From the NCBI GenBank assembly GCA_018262815.1, contig JADFDN010000005.1:1-49346 (forward strand): a stretch of DNA of 49,346 nt, written 5' to 3'. This document shows positions 24,465 to 33,162 of the stretch, in pieces. Below the pieces are notes generated by a model, which was given only the letters and a program-made list of their open reading frames with translations, made no database searches and was not told where the DNA came from. The position numbers and the translations under genes are program-made. The DNA is from Thiobacillus sp. (GTDB lineage Bacteria; Pseudomonadota; Gammaproteobacteria; Burkholderiales; Thiobacillaceae). The stretch's first letter is position 1; each line of letters opens with the position of its first letter.

Positions 24465-24962
24465 ATGCGCCTGTCCCGTACCCGGACGAACGACACCAGC
24501 TGCCTGCGCCGCGGGCTGGCTACAGGATCGGTCGCGGCGATCGCTTCGGCCATTGCGCTGATCCTGCGCAGCAGGAAGGACGCCAAAACCGCATTCAGCG
24601 CGCAGAATGCGGTCAGCCATTGGGTATGGGGCGAAGAAGCGAAACACCGGCATGGCCTCAGTCTGCGCCATACCGGGGTGGGCTATGGCATCCATCATGC
24701 CGCGGCCGTGTTCTGGGGCGTGATCTATGAACGCACGGTGCGTTCAACGCCTTTGCCGCCCCGCGAGGAACTGCTGCGGGCCACGGCCTTCGCCGCCGTC
24801 GCCAATTTTGTCGACTACCGGCTGACGCCGCACCGGTTCAAGCCGGGTTTCGAGCATCATCTTTCGAAGACGTCCCTGGTGTTCGTCTACGGCGCATTCG
24901 CCGTGGGACTCGCGGCCGGGCATCTCCTGCAGCGCTCGGTTCGCAGCGCCTATTCCCGCTAG
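24465..24962 (+). CDS. Small membrane protein of unknown function
   Basis: A 165-aa protein with AGGAGG before its ATG. Hydrophobic helices appear near 18-36, 72-92 and 138-157, separated by charged loops rich in His and Arg (WVWGEEAKHRHGLSLRH, RLTPHRFKPGFEHHLS). I do not recognise the family. The conserved-looking VDYRLTPHRFKPGFEHHLS loop carries four His and could bind a metal or heme. Divergent from the SDR-DoxX operon with 48 bases between starts, so the promoters probably overlap. Confidence 0.72.
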   Translation: MRLSRTRTNDTSCLRRGLATGSVAAIASAIALILRSRKDAKTAFSAQNAVSHWVWGEEAKHRHGLSLRHTGVGYGIHHAAAVFWGVIYERTVRSTPLPPREELLRATAFAAVANFVDYRLTPHRFKPGFEHHLSKTSLVFVYGAFAVGLAAGHLLQRSVRSAYSR

Positions 24963-25013
24963 GCGCTGGCGGAGTCGCTCGGGCGTGCGCGCATACGACG
25001 AGCGCGGGCCGGC

Positions 25014-26264
25014 TTACTGCCGGGCAGGCTCCTCGGCTGCCGGGGCCATGTCACGGGCCAATTCCTCGGTCCAGGCAAGCGATTGCAGCTGGGCGACGTT
25101 GACCTCTTCCGGGCTGGACGCGATGTCGTCGGCGTAGCGGGCGATCTGCTCGAAGTCGCTGCGCTCCGACGCTTCGGCGAGCTTGAGGAAGGGCGCGTAG
25201 GGGCCGCTGTGGTCGACCAGCGCCTGAACGATGGGCTCGGGCATCGGCAGCTGTTCGAGCAGGCGGACGAGCGGAATTTCCATCAGCGGTTCGGCAAGGG
25301 AAAACAGCCCGGTGATGAAGAGCTCGTCCTGGGCCTGCCGGCTGAGCCTGAACTGGCCGAGCAGTTCGCAGATGCGTCCGCGCGTGACGGCGGTCCGCGC
25401 CGCCAGCGCATTGGTGGGCGTCGCATTGGCGGTGACCAGGAGCAGCGCCAGCCAGCGATACAGCGTCTGCAGCCCGATCAGCGTCAGCGCCTGGCGCACG
25501 GTATGCACCTGCTGCCGCAGGCCCGAGGCGGCGGAGTTGGCGTAGCGCAGCAGACGCAGGGTGAGGGCGGCGTTGCGGCGCAGCGGCTCTTCGATGTCGG
25601 CGAGATCCTCGCAGGTGCGGACTTTGTTCATCAGGTCGAGTACGGCGAGCTGACCGGGCTGGATGGTTCTGCTGGCGAGGTTTTCCGGGCGGGCGAAATA
25701 ATAGCCCTGGAAATACTGGATGCCGCTGTTGCGGCAGAGCTCGAACATTTCGCGGGTTTCGACTTTTTCGGCGATGAACTGGCCGCTGAAGCTGTTGCGG
25801 ATGTGCGCGACGATTTCCAGGGTCTTTTCGGGATGCTGTTCGAGCACGTCGAGCTTCACGAAATCGACCATCGGCAGCAGCGGACGGTATTCATCGAGGC
25901 AGACGAAATCGTCCAGGGCGAAGCGGTAGCCGAGCTGCCGCAGTTCCTGGATGCGGGCGATCAGCACCGGCGAGACGGGGACGGTCTCGAGGATTTCATA
26001 GACGACATGATGAGGCGGGAGCAGGCTGACGAAGTCGCTCATCAGGGTCGCTTCGTCCAGGTTGATGAAAGCGAGCTTGCCCTGCAGCAGCCATTCGGGA
26101 CCGAGGCACAGGGTGTTGCTGATGACCTCGACGCCGGCCTGCAGCTGGCTGCTGATCTGGGCCGAGACGGCGGCCATGGATTGCCGGAACAGGAGTTCGT
26201 AGGCGAACAGGCCATGGTCGGCATCGACGATGGGCTGACGTGCGAGAAAGGTTTCCTTGCCCAT
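25014..26264 (-). CDS. EAL-HDOD two-domain signalling protein (YuxH/CdgJ type)
   Basis: A 416-aa soluble protein combining an EAL-type domain (about 1-200) with an HDOD domain (about 205-395). Metal and substrate residues of EAL phosphodiesterases are mostly recognisable: Glu23 in YELLFR, the Asn in FINLDE, Glu in YEILE, the Asp pair in LDDFV, Lys in VKLDV, Glu in AEKVE and Gln in YFQGYYF. EAL-HDOD proteins are often inactive as enzymes and act as c-di-GMP or partner sensors in motility. It lies downstream of the diguanylate cyclase gene on the same strand. Confidence 0.9.
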   Translation of the reverse strand: MGKETFLARQPIVDADHGLFAYELLFRQSMAAVSAQISSQLQAGVEVISNTLCLGPEWLLQGKLAFINLDEATLMSDFVSLLPPHHVVYEILETVPVSPVLIARIQELRQLGYRFALDDFVCLDEYRPLLPMVDFVKLDVLEQHPEKTLEIVAHIRNSFSGQFIAEKVETREMFELCRNSGIQYFQGYYFARPENLASRTIQPGQLAVLDLMNKVRTCEDLADIEEPLRRNAALTLRLLRYANSAASGLRQQVHTVRQALTLIGLQTLYRWLALLLVTANATPTNALAARTAVTRGRICELLGQFRLSRQAQDELFITGLFSLAEPLMEIPLVRLLEQLPMPEPIVQALVDHSGPYAPFLKLAEASERSDFEQIARYADDIASSPEEVNVAQLQSLAWTEELARDMAPAAEEPARQ

Positions 26265-26342
26265 GCAGGGCTCCTCGAAAATTTGTTATGTCGTTGTCGG
26301 CGCGAGCATATCAGCTCGATTGCCCTGCGGGTCTGCCGGGCT

Positions 26343-27458
26343 TCATTCCAGAAGCAGGGTGACGCGATCCCTGCCCCCGGACTTGGACAGGTACATGGCC
26401 TCGTCTGCGCGCGACAGCACTTCGGGCATGCTTTCGCCCGGCTGGGCGGTGGTCACGCCGAAGCTGGCCGTCACAGTCAGGTCGGAATCGTCGAAGCGGA
26501 TGCTCCGGGTCGCTTCGCGCAGACGCTCCGCCAGGGCCACGGCCTCCTCGCTGCCGGTGTTGGGAAGCAGCAGCACGAACTCCTCGCCGCCGTAGCGCGC
26601 CATGAAATCGGTGGTGCGCAGCGTGTCCTTGAGCCGGGCGGCAAAGGTCTTGAGCACGGTGTCGCCCATCGCATGCCCATACAGATCGTTCACGCGCTTG
26701 AACCAGTCGATGTCGGTCATGACGACCGCCAGGGGCTGATGGTAGCGCGCCTGGCGGGCCAGCTCGATCGCGAGCCTTTCGTCCAGATGGCGCCGGTTGG
26801 CAACCCCGGTGAGCGGATCGGTCAGCATCATCCGGCGGATGTGCGTCTCGCTTTTCTGCAGCTTCAGGTAGGCGGTTTCGCGATCCTTGACGAAGTAATA
26901 CAGCATCATTCCGATCAGGATGAAGCCGCAGCCGGTATTCATCAGGAAGTAGAGAGTGTTGAGTCCGGCCGGCATCGGCCGCGCATGGGCGGCAAAGGTC
27001 GGGTCCAGCGCTGCGGAGAGCAGGAGCAGCGCAATGAAGGCCAGCATCCAGCGGGTCGCCGCCTTCAGGTCGATGAAAAACAGCGCGGCCAGCGGCGCGA
27101 AAAAAGCCCAGATCATCACCACGCTGCCGTTGGCGAAGCCGCCCAGGCTCCACATCAGCAGGAAGGGCAGCAGCAGGATCAGCAACTGCTGGCTGAAGCA
27201 GAAAAAGCCGAAGTGCTTGGTCCTGAAAAAGTGCAGGGTGCTGCTGAGCGAAATGACGGTATAGGTGAGCGGGATGGCGCCCGACAGGGGATAGCCGCTG
27301 TACAGGTAGAGGCCGCCCCAGAAGATGGCGAGGAACGCAATGCTGCTGGAGACGAAGGTCATCACCGTCTTTTTCAGGCGCAGGTCCTTCGAGTCGCTGG
27401 CGGCGACCCCCAGGGTGAGCCAGCGGCGGAGCAAGCCTCGGTGCGATATCTCTGTCAT
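26343..27458 (-). CDS. Membrane diguanylate cyclase (GGDEF)
   Basis: A 371-aa inner-membrane diguanylate cyclase. Six hydrophobic helices span about 32-190 as a sensor of unknown input. The GGDEF domain (about 205-365) has DPLTGVANRR, MTDIDWFKRVND and GGEEF at 290-294, with an inhibitory RTTD at 281-284. The ATG at 27458 was chosen for lack of better; a TTG at 27509 would extend the chain by 17 polar residues. The EAL-HDOD gene follows 78 bases downstream on the same strand, which suggests that synthesis and sensing of c-di-GMP are co-expressed. Confidence 0.9.
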   Translation of the reverse strand: MTEISHRGLLRRWLTLGVAASDSKDLRLKKTVMTFVSSSIAFLAIFWGGLYLYSGYPLSGAIPLTYTVISLSSTLHFFRTKHFGFFCFSQQLLILLLPFLLMWSLGGFANGSVVMIWAFFAPLAALFFIDLKAATRWMLAFIALLLLSAALDPTFAAHARPMPAGLNTLYFLMNTGCGFILIGMMLYYFVKDRETAYLKLQKSETHIRRMMLTDPLTGVANRRHLDERLAIELARQARYHQPLAVVMTDIDWFKRVNDLYGHAMGDTVLKTFAARLKDTLRTTDFMARYGGEEFVLLLPNTGSEEAVALAERLREATRSIRFDDSDLTVTASFGVTTAQPGESMPEVLSRADEAMYLSKSGGRDRVTLLLE

Positions 27459-27747
27459 GCTGCGGCGGTCTGTGGGGTGCGGAGAGGGTTCCTCTTGTGT
27501 AATCGGCAAGGGAGACAGAAATTGAATAACATGAAATCACCAGCCTTCGGGAAGATGGTCGTAAGCGCTTTGTGGGCCTGCGATGCATTTGAAGGCGCCG
27601 GCAGGCGTTGGATTCTTTTCCAGAGTGCGGGAATCCCGACACGTCCATGGAGCCGGACGGGGGAAACTGCGCCGCAGGGCGACGATGCATGCGTCGGCGC
27701 CTGTCGGAGGTGCAAGGAGTGTGCCTGGAAAATTCCGGGCAGACAGG

Positions 27748-28029
27748 CTATTCGGGCACGGGCGCCGGATCGTCGTTGCGCTCCAGGGACTCCAGAGGCT
27801 TGCCAATGGCAAACCCCTGGGCATAGTCCATCCCGATATCGCGCAGCACTGTCTCGCGCTTGTATGTTCTGAGGCCGCTGTCTGCCATCAGCTGTCGACA
27901 GCCGGCATCAAACTGCCGCAAGCTTTCTTGTGCCTTGATTCGAATGGGGTCGTTTTCTTGCCGTCCCACACTCAGTGATGTAAAGCGCATAAACATAACA
28001 AAATCAGATAGGACGCACACCCTGTTCAT
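27748..28029 (-). pseudogene. Remnant of an EAL domain
   Basis: A 93-codon frame whose C-terminal half matches the end of EAL phosphodiesterase domains: LRDIGMDYAQGFAIGKPLE corresponds to the usual xLGCDYxQGYxxGRPxP block. The catalytic EAL, DDFG and KID regions are absent, and part of the AEGVE helix appears deleted (GLRTYKRETVLRD). No ribosome-binding site. It is probably a decayed piece of a larger c-di-GMP phosphodiesterase. The intergenic stretch 27459-27747 shows nothing else. Confidence 0.5.
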
Positions 28030-28130
28030 GGGGAGGTCTTTTGGCAGTAAAGGTGTTCTCGTCTGACAGGCGAGAGTTGGGCTTTCAGGGTGAAATGCCA
28101 CGTTGTCGGATGGAAGGGCGGGTGCATGTC

Positions 28131-28703
28131 ATGGGAAAAAGGCTGGTGAGTTCGGGGTCGCCACTCCCGGATGGCAGAAGGTTTAGCGAACGGCTGTACC
28201 GGATCCGGGATATCCATATCGAGGTGGAGTCCATCCTGCAAAGCCTGGCGGCATTGCAGGAGGACACCCCCTGCGCCCGCTGCGCGAGCGTCTGCTGCCG
28301 GGAAGCGATGTGCCGGGAAAGCATGGACAGCGATTTCCTGCGATTCGTGCTGGGATCCGTGGCCGATGGCTATCGGGCGGATACGGGCTGGTATGTGGCG
28401 GGTTCGGGATGCCGCCTCGGTTATGGCAGGCCGCTGGTGTGCTACGAGTTCTTTTGCGAAAGCTTCGATGCGCAGGACCGGGACTCGCCCAAACAGCTGT
28501 CGCGTGCGCTGAAGACGCTCTACGCCAACGCCTTTGCCGGACAGCATATGCTCGTCGTCGAAGACATCAGCCGGATCACCCCGCACCGGCTGGATCTCAT
28601 CCATGCCCGGCTGGAACACCTGCGGGATCGGGCGAACGCGGCGCTGCGGCTGGCCCTCGGCAGGAAGCTGGGACTGCAGGCGACGACGTGTGCGGCCGGT
28701 TGA
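28131..28703 (+). CDS. YkgJ-like Cys-cluster (metal-binding) protein
   Basis: A 190-aa soluble protein. Eight cysteines sit at 48, 51, 55, 56, 61, 94, 104 and 109 in the pattern CxxCxxxCCxxxxC...CRLGYGRPLVCYEFFC. This resembles the YkgJ family, thought to chelate zinc or iron-sulfur. The C-terminal region is a long charged helix pair. The start is uncertain: 28110 or a longer frame from 28041 are possible and none has a good ribosome-binding site. Function unknown. Confidence 0.7.
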   Translation: MGKRLVSSGSPLPDGRRFSERLYRIRDIHIEVESILQSLAALQEDTPCARCASVCCREAMCRESMDSDFLRFVLGSVADGYRADTGWYVAGSGCRLGYGRPLVCYEFFCESFDAQDRDSPKQLSRALKTLYANAFAGQHMLVVEDISRITPHRLDLIHARLEHLRDRANAALRLALGRKLGLQATTCAAG

Positions 28704-28759
28704 TGCGGGGATCGCTTCAACATGCGATGACCATGCCGTATCGGCGGACGACGCATCAG

Positions 28760-29266
28760 TCAGCGCAAGGGGACGGTGAGGAACATCGCGGTGGTGTGGA
28801 CCTCATTCAGATTGCCGATCTTCGGGAAGTGGGTCAGATTGAGCGTGACGTTCTCGAGACGCACGGAAAACAGCGGGACCGGCGCGATGAAGGCGTCGCC
28901 CTGGTTGTAGGTGTCGCTATGGAACGCTGTGAGGGCCATGCCAAGATTGAAGCGCCTGTTCGTGTCGAGCGGCCACAACAGGCCGGCTGCGGCATACACT
29001 GCCGTATTGCGTCCGGAATCGTAGTAGGCTCCGGCGTCGAGGATGGCATCGGCCTTGAGCCAGGAGCCCAGCCCGTAACGGACTCCAAGCCCGGGATTGA
29101 ATTCGTTGTCCCAGTCATTTTGTTCGGCCAGTTCACGGTCCCAGTGATAGGACAGGCCGTAGACATTGATTCCCCAGTCGCCCGCTTGGGCCGCGATTGC
29201 GGTCGATGATGCGACAAGCAGGACAACGAGGTTCGGCAGACGCAAAAGCCTTGACTTGCACTTCAT
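28760..29266 (-). CDS. Small outer membrane beta-barrel protein (PagP-like fold)
   Basis: A 168-aa exported protein. AGGAGG precedes ATG, and the signal peptide ends QAG. The mature chain of about 140 residues alternates amphipathic strands: WGINVYGLSYHWDR, FNPGLGVRYGLG, AVYAAAGLLWPL, TAMFLTVPLR. Size, an early His-Trp-Asp motif and a central DSGRNTAVYA element resemble the eight-strand PagP lipid A palmitoyltransferase group, although the catalytic assignment is not safe. It is divergent from the lipocalin gene with 145 bases between starts. Confidence 0.7.
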   Translation of the reverse strand: MKCKSRLLRLPNLVVLLVASSTAIAAQAGDWGINVYGLSYHWDRELAEQNDWDNEFNPGLGVRYGLGSWLKADAILDAGAYYDSGRNTAVYAAAGLLWPLDTNRRFNLGMALTAFHSDTYNQGDAFIAPVPLFSVRLENVTLNLTHFPKIGNLNEVHTTAMFLTVPLR

Positions 29267-29411
29267 GGGATGGGTCCTCCTGACGATCCGTTTCCCATCA
29301 TAGTCCGGTTGGTTCGGGCGTACAGATGGGGTCGGTAATAGAGTCGGCTGGAACAAGCAAATCGGGAGGAATGAATGGGGGCGACATCTTTTCATGTACT
29401 GTAAGCCAATC

Positions 29412-29966
29412 ATGAAAACTTGCCTCAGCTGTGCCGTTTTGTTGGCTACGACCGTGTTGTCGGCCTGCACAACTCCGCATCCGCCCCTCCCGACGGTCCG
29501 GGCCGTCGACTTGGACCGCTACACCGGCACCTGGTACGAGATTGCCCGGCTGCCGAACCGGTTTCAGTCGATGTGCGTGTCGGATACGCGGGCGGTGTAT
29601 CGCGCGGAGGGCGAAACCGTGTCAGTGGTGAATCGATGCCGCACCGCCGACGGCAGCACCGAACAGGCCGACGGGATCGCGAGGGAGGTCGAAGGCAGCG
29701 GGGGCGCGAAGCTGCGGGTGAGTTTCTTCCGTCCCTTTTACGGTGACTACTGGATTCTGGAACTCGACCCGGATTACCGCTGGGTGCTGGTCGGCGAACC
29801 GGGCCGCAACTATGCCTGGATTCTGGCGCGGCAGACGACGCTCGACGAGGCGACCCTGGAGCACCTGCTGGCACGGGCCGCGGCCCTAGGATTCGACCGC
29901 AATGGGTTCGTCCGGACGCCGCATGATTCCGCACCGCACGCGGAAGTAAACCTCAGAGGGGAATGA
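29412..29966 (+). CDS. blc: Outer-membrane bacterial lipocalin
   Basis: A 184-aa lipoprotein with lipobox LSAC and the lipocalin signature GTWYEIARLPNRFQ soon after it. SFFRPFYGDYWILELDPDYRWVLVG is the typical Blc core and ILARQT matches the last conserved block. Blc sits on the inner face of the outer membrane and handles lysophospholipids or fatty acids. A short frame (29371-29415) with GGGAGGA just upstream ends in ATGA over the lipocalin start. The next gene (NYN-LOTUS) starts just after its stop. Confidence 0.92.
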   Translation: MKTCLSCAVLLATTVLSACTTPHPPLPTVRAVDLDRYTGTWYEIARLPNRFQSMCVSDTRAVYRAEGETVSVVNRCRTADGSTEQADGIAREVEGSGGAKLRVSFFRPFYGDYWILELDPDYRWVLVGEPGRNYAWILARQTTLDEATLEHLLARAAALGFDRNGFVRTPHDSAPHAEVNLRGE

Positions 29967-29968
29967 CC

Positions 29969-30910
29969 ATGGCCACACCCGACACGCACAACATTGCCGT
30001 GTTCTGCGATTTTGAAAACGTGGCCATCGGCCTGAAAGAGGGCAACTATCCGGATTTCAAGATCCGTCCGGTTCTTGAACGCATGCTGCTCAAGGGCAGC
30101 ATCGTGGTGAAGAAGGCCTACTGCGACTGGGACCGCTACAAGGAATACAAGCGGGACATGCACGAGGCGGCGTTCGAGCTGATCGAGATTCCGCATGTGC
30201 GGCAGTCGGGCAAGAATTCGGCGGACATCCGCATGGTGGTGGATGCGCTCGACCTCTGCTACACCAAGACGCATATCGACACCTTCGTGATCCTCAGCGG
30301 GGATTCGGATTTTTCGCCGCTGATTTCCAAGCTGAAGGAAAACGGCAAGAGCGTGATCGGCATCGGCGTGCGCGGCTCCGCTTCGTCGCTGCTGATCGGC
30401 AACTGCGACGAATTCATTTTTTACGAAGATCTGGTTCCCGCCAAGGCTGCGCCGGCCAAGGCCTCAGCCAGGAAGGCCCCCGCCGGGAAACCCGGGGCGG
30501 CGGCCCAGCCTGTCAAGGAGGCGGCGGACAAGGATGCAAACGGCAGCGCGGCCAGGCCGGCCCCGAGCCGACGGCGCGCCCGGCCGGCCATGGAAAAAAC
30601 GGCGGCAGGCGTCGAGAGCGGGGCCGCGGCCAGTGCCGAGCCGAACGCCGAGGACAGGAAGAACCAGGCGATCGAGCTGGTGGTGGGCACGGTGGATCAG
30701 CTGGTGGCGGAGCGCGGGGGCGAAGGCTCCATTTCGGCGTCGCTGATCAAGAGCACCATCAAGCGGATCCGTCCCGGCTTCAGCGAATCGGAATACGGTT
30801 ACGGCGCATTCGGAAAAATCCTCGACGATGCGCACAAGAACGGCGCCCTGGTGGTGGACAAGAAGGAGGGCGGCGCGGTCTTCGTCAGCCTGCCGCCCTC
30901 CCGAACCTGA
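29969..30910 (+). CDS. NYN domain nuclease with C-terminal OST-HTH/LOTUS domain
   Basis: A 313-aa soluble protein. Residues 8-150 form an NYN (PIN-like) ribonuclease fold with acidic metal ligands in VFCDFENV (Asp14), NSADIRMVVDALD and ILSGDSDFSPLI. After an Ala/Pro/Lys linker (about 155-225), a LOTUS/OST-HTH domain (about 230-310, SASLIKSTIKRIRPGFSESEYGYGAFGKIL) would bind RNA. The combination is known from bacterial and eukaryotic RNA regulators. GAGGGG is seven bases before ATG 29969; 29963 overlaps the lipocalin stop but is too close to it. Confidence 0.9.
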   Translation: MATPDTHNIAVFCDFENVAIGLKEGNYPDFKIRPVLERMLLKGSIVVKKAYCDWDRYKEYKRDMHEAAFELIEIPHVRQSGKNSADIRMVVDALDLCYTKTHIDTFVILSGDSDFSPLISKLKENGKSVIGIGVRGSASSLLIGNCDEFIFYEDLVPAKAAPAKASARKAPAGKPGAAAQPVKEAADKDANGSAARPAPSRRRARPAMEKTAAGVESGAAASAEPNAEDRKNQAIELVVGTVDQLVAERGGEGSISASLIKSTIKRIRPGFSESEYGYGAFGKILDDAHKNGALVVDKKEGGAVFVSLPPSRT

Positions 30911-30998
30911 GGCGGGCTGCGCGCGCAGGGATTCATTCCGCCATGCCTTTCGGTATGATCGGCCGCTGACTGCCCGTCCCGTCCAAGCCCGATCCGCC

Positions 30999-31454
30999 AT
31001 GAACAAGCTCCTGCTGCTCGCCGTCCTCGCCGTCGCTGCCTACTTCACGCTTGTCCCCGACGCGCCCGACCGCCGCGGGGCAGAAGCCCGCCCCGCCTTG
31101 GCCGCGGTGGCCGACAGCCGCAGCGATGCCGTTATCGAAGAGGCGTTCGTCAACCGCCTGAGCGACCGGCAGGTCGAAGGGCAGGGAACGGTGGTGAAGA
31201 CGCTGGCGGATGACACCAACGGCAGCCGGCATCAGCGCTTCATCGTGCGTCTGGAGTCGGGACGGACGCTGCTGGTTTCGCACAATATCGATCTGGCGCC
31301 GCGTATCGACGCGCTGCGCGCGGGCGACACCGTCGCCTTTTACGGCGAGTATGAATGGAACCCGAAAGGCGGCGTGATCCACTGGACCCACCACGATCCG
31401 CAGGGCCGTCATCCCGCCGGCTGGATCAGGCATGCCGGACAGACCTATCAGTGA
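30999..31454 (+). CDS. DUF3465 family protein
   Basis: A 151-aa exported protein. A short hydrophobic N-terminus (MNKLLLLAVLAVAAYFTLV) is a signal or anchor. The DUF3465 pattern is strong: GQGTVVKTLADDTNGSRHQRFIV, LLVSHNIDLAPRI and GEYEWNPKGGVIHWTHHDP. Family function is unknown, but the DNA-binding-like OB-fold architecture suggests ligand binding. It lies 13 bases before the YiiX-like lipoprotein gene and 88 after the NYN gene. Confidence 0.85.
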   Translation: MNKLLLLAVLAVAAYFTLVPDAPDRRGAEARPALAAVADSRSDAVIEEAFVNRLSDRQVEGQGTVVKTLADDTNGSRHQRFIVRLESGRTLLVSHNIDLAPRIDALRAGDTVAFYGEYEWNPKGGVIHWTHHDPQGRHPAGWIRHAGQTYQ

Positions 31455-31467
31455 CGCAGACGGCGCC

Positions 31468-33030
31468 ATGGCAAGCAGGCGCTCGCTGATCCGCTCCGGT
31501 GCCGCCCCGCTGCTGTCGCTGGCGATGCTGGCCGGCTGCAGCGTCACGCAGCCGGTGGCCGAGACGACCGCGCGCGCCGTGGTGACGCAGCTGCCGGGGA
31601 GCTTCGACCAGATGGACGCCCGGCGCGCCTGCCGCGAGCATGCGGCGGCGGTGCACGGGCAGGCGAGCGAAGCGGCGCGGACGGCGGCGCTGGATCGCGA
31701 GATCGAGGATTACCAGATCATGGTGGAGGCGTCGCTGGTCTACCGGGCCGAGACGCTGCAACTGGTCGAGCGGATCAAGGCGACGATGGAGCGGCGCGAG
31801 CCGATCGCGGGCAGCGATCTGGCCGAGCTGAATGCGGGTCTGGCGGAGCATCTCGCGCTGCGCAAGGACTTGTACCGGATCGCCGAGGCACACGAGTGCT
31901 GGCTCGATGCGAATGGGCCGGCAGGGGACATGACGCCGGCGCAGCGGCTCAAGGGCATCATGATTTCGCTGTCCGCCGCACTGGTGCTCTACGACAACTA
32001 TCTGCTCGCCATGTCGCTTTACCAGGAAGAGCCGCGCTTGCGGATGCTGCTCAACAACAAGGATGTCGGCTACGGCATCGACTACGGCGAGCTCAACCGG
32101 GTGTCGATGGCGTTCGCCTCCGAGGAAATCCGCAACCGGGTGCGGCGCGGCATTGCCTGGTACGAGGACCGGATCGAGCGCGTGCGCGATCAGCTGGCGC
32201 AGGACCGGCACCTGCTGTTCCTCGACCAGCTCATCACCCAGAGCCCGTCCTACAGCATGACCCGGCGCTTCTCGCCGCTGGCGTATCTGGGGCACAAGAT
32301 CGGGTTCTACGTCCCTTTCAGCGTCGAGGTGCTGCTGCGGCTCAAGGACGAAGGACTGAACCTGACCAGCATGATCTTCGGCAATACGGTGGGGCTGGTA
32401 GAGAGCCGGCGCGGCAAGCTCCACGGTCGCGACGAGGTGGCGGCGGAGCTGGCGGGGGATCTGCGGGCGGGCGATCTGCTGGTCGAGCGCACGCCGTTCC
32501 GCCTCACCAATTCCTTCATACCCGGCCGCTGGGGACACGCTGCGATGTGGGTCGGCACGGAAGCGGAGCTGCAGGCGCTGGGAATCTGGGACGACCCGGT
32601 GGTGCGGCCGCATCAGGAGGCGATCCGTGCCGGCCGGCAAGTGGTCGAGGCCTTGCGTTCGGGCGTCGAGCTGAATCCGCTGGACCAGTTTCTCAATGTC
32701 GACGACGTGGCCGTGCTGCGCCACGGCCATCCGGAACCGGCGGAGAAGGCCGCGGCGATCCTGCAGGCGCTGCGCCAGATGGGCAAGCGCTACGACTTCA
32801 ATTTCGATGTGGAAACCCGCGACCGCCTCAGCTGCGCCGAACTCCTGTATCACGCCTATGGCCGCGTCGATTGGCCGACGCGCAGGCAGCTGGGACGCGC
32901 GGTCATCATCCCGGACGACATCGCGGCGCGCGCGCTCGGCGACGGTCCGCTCGCCGTGGTGAGCCTGTATGACGACGGCGCGCGGGTGGCCGGGGATCCT
33001 GGGCAGGCGCTGGCAAGATTGATGAAATGA
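31468..33030 (+). CDS. YiiX/YebB-like papain-fold lipoprotein hydrolase
   Basis: A 520-aa predicted lipoprotein. The start at 31468 gives a compact signal with lipobox MLAGC (Cys24); 31432 would also be possible and would overlap the previous gene. The N-terminal 300 residues are helical, with long EIRNRVRRGIAWYEDRIE-type segments. The C-terminal part carries YiiX-type papain elements: GRWGHAAMWVG (catalytic His) and LSCAELLYHAYG (catalytic Cys), with the permuted NlpC/P60 order. It may cut a peptide or lipid amide in the envelope. The substrate is unknown. Confidence 0.8.
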   Translation: MASRRSLIRSGAAPLLSLAMLAGCSVTQPVAETTARAVVTQLPGSFDQMDARRACREHAAAVHGQASEAARTAALDREIEDYQIMVEASLVYRAETLQLVERIKATMERREPIAGSDLAELNAGLAEHLALRKDLYRIAEAHECWLDANGPAGDMTPAQRLKGIMISLSAALVLYDNYLLAMSLYQEEPRLRMLLNNKDVGYGIDYGELNRVSMAFASEEIRNRVRRGIAWYEDRIERVRDQLAQDRHLLFLDQLITQSPSYSMTRRFSPLAYLGHKIGFYVPFSVEVLLRLKDEGLNLTSMIFGNTVGLVESRRGKLHGRDEVAAELAGDLRAGDLLVERTPFRLTNSFIPGRWGHAAMWVGTEAELQALGIWDDPVVRPHQEAIRAGRQVVEALRSGVELNPLDQFLNVDDVAVLRHGHPEPAEKAAAILQALRQMGKRYDFNFDVETRDRLSCAELLYHAYGRVDWPTRRQLGRAVIIPDDIAARALGDGPLAVVSLYDDGARVAGDPGQALARLMK

Positions 33031-33162
33031 CCGGCTTGCGCCGGCATGCTGCGGTTTGCAGTGGCGCGTCCGACGCTGATCCCCGACACCCGGACCCGCT
33101 GCGTGTCCGTTTCCGGCCGCGCGGCACGCAGCAGTCGAAGCCTGGTTTTTTCTGCCGCGCCC

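Noticed and set aside
25083-27872. 929-aa open frame on the plus strand
   Set aside because: It lies opposite the EAL-HDOD and GGDEF genes, which have recognisable motifs; the composition is typical of a GC-driven shadow.
27583-27978. 131-aa plus-strand frame
   Set aside because: Composition is a mixture of unrelated motifs, with no start signal, across an intergenic stretch and the EAL remnant.
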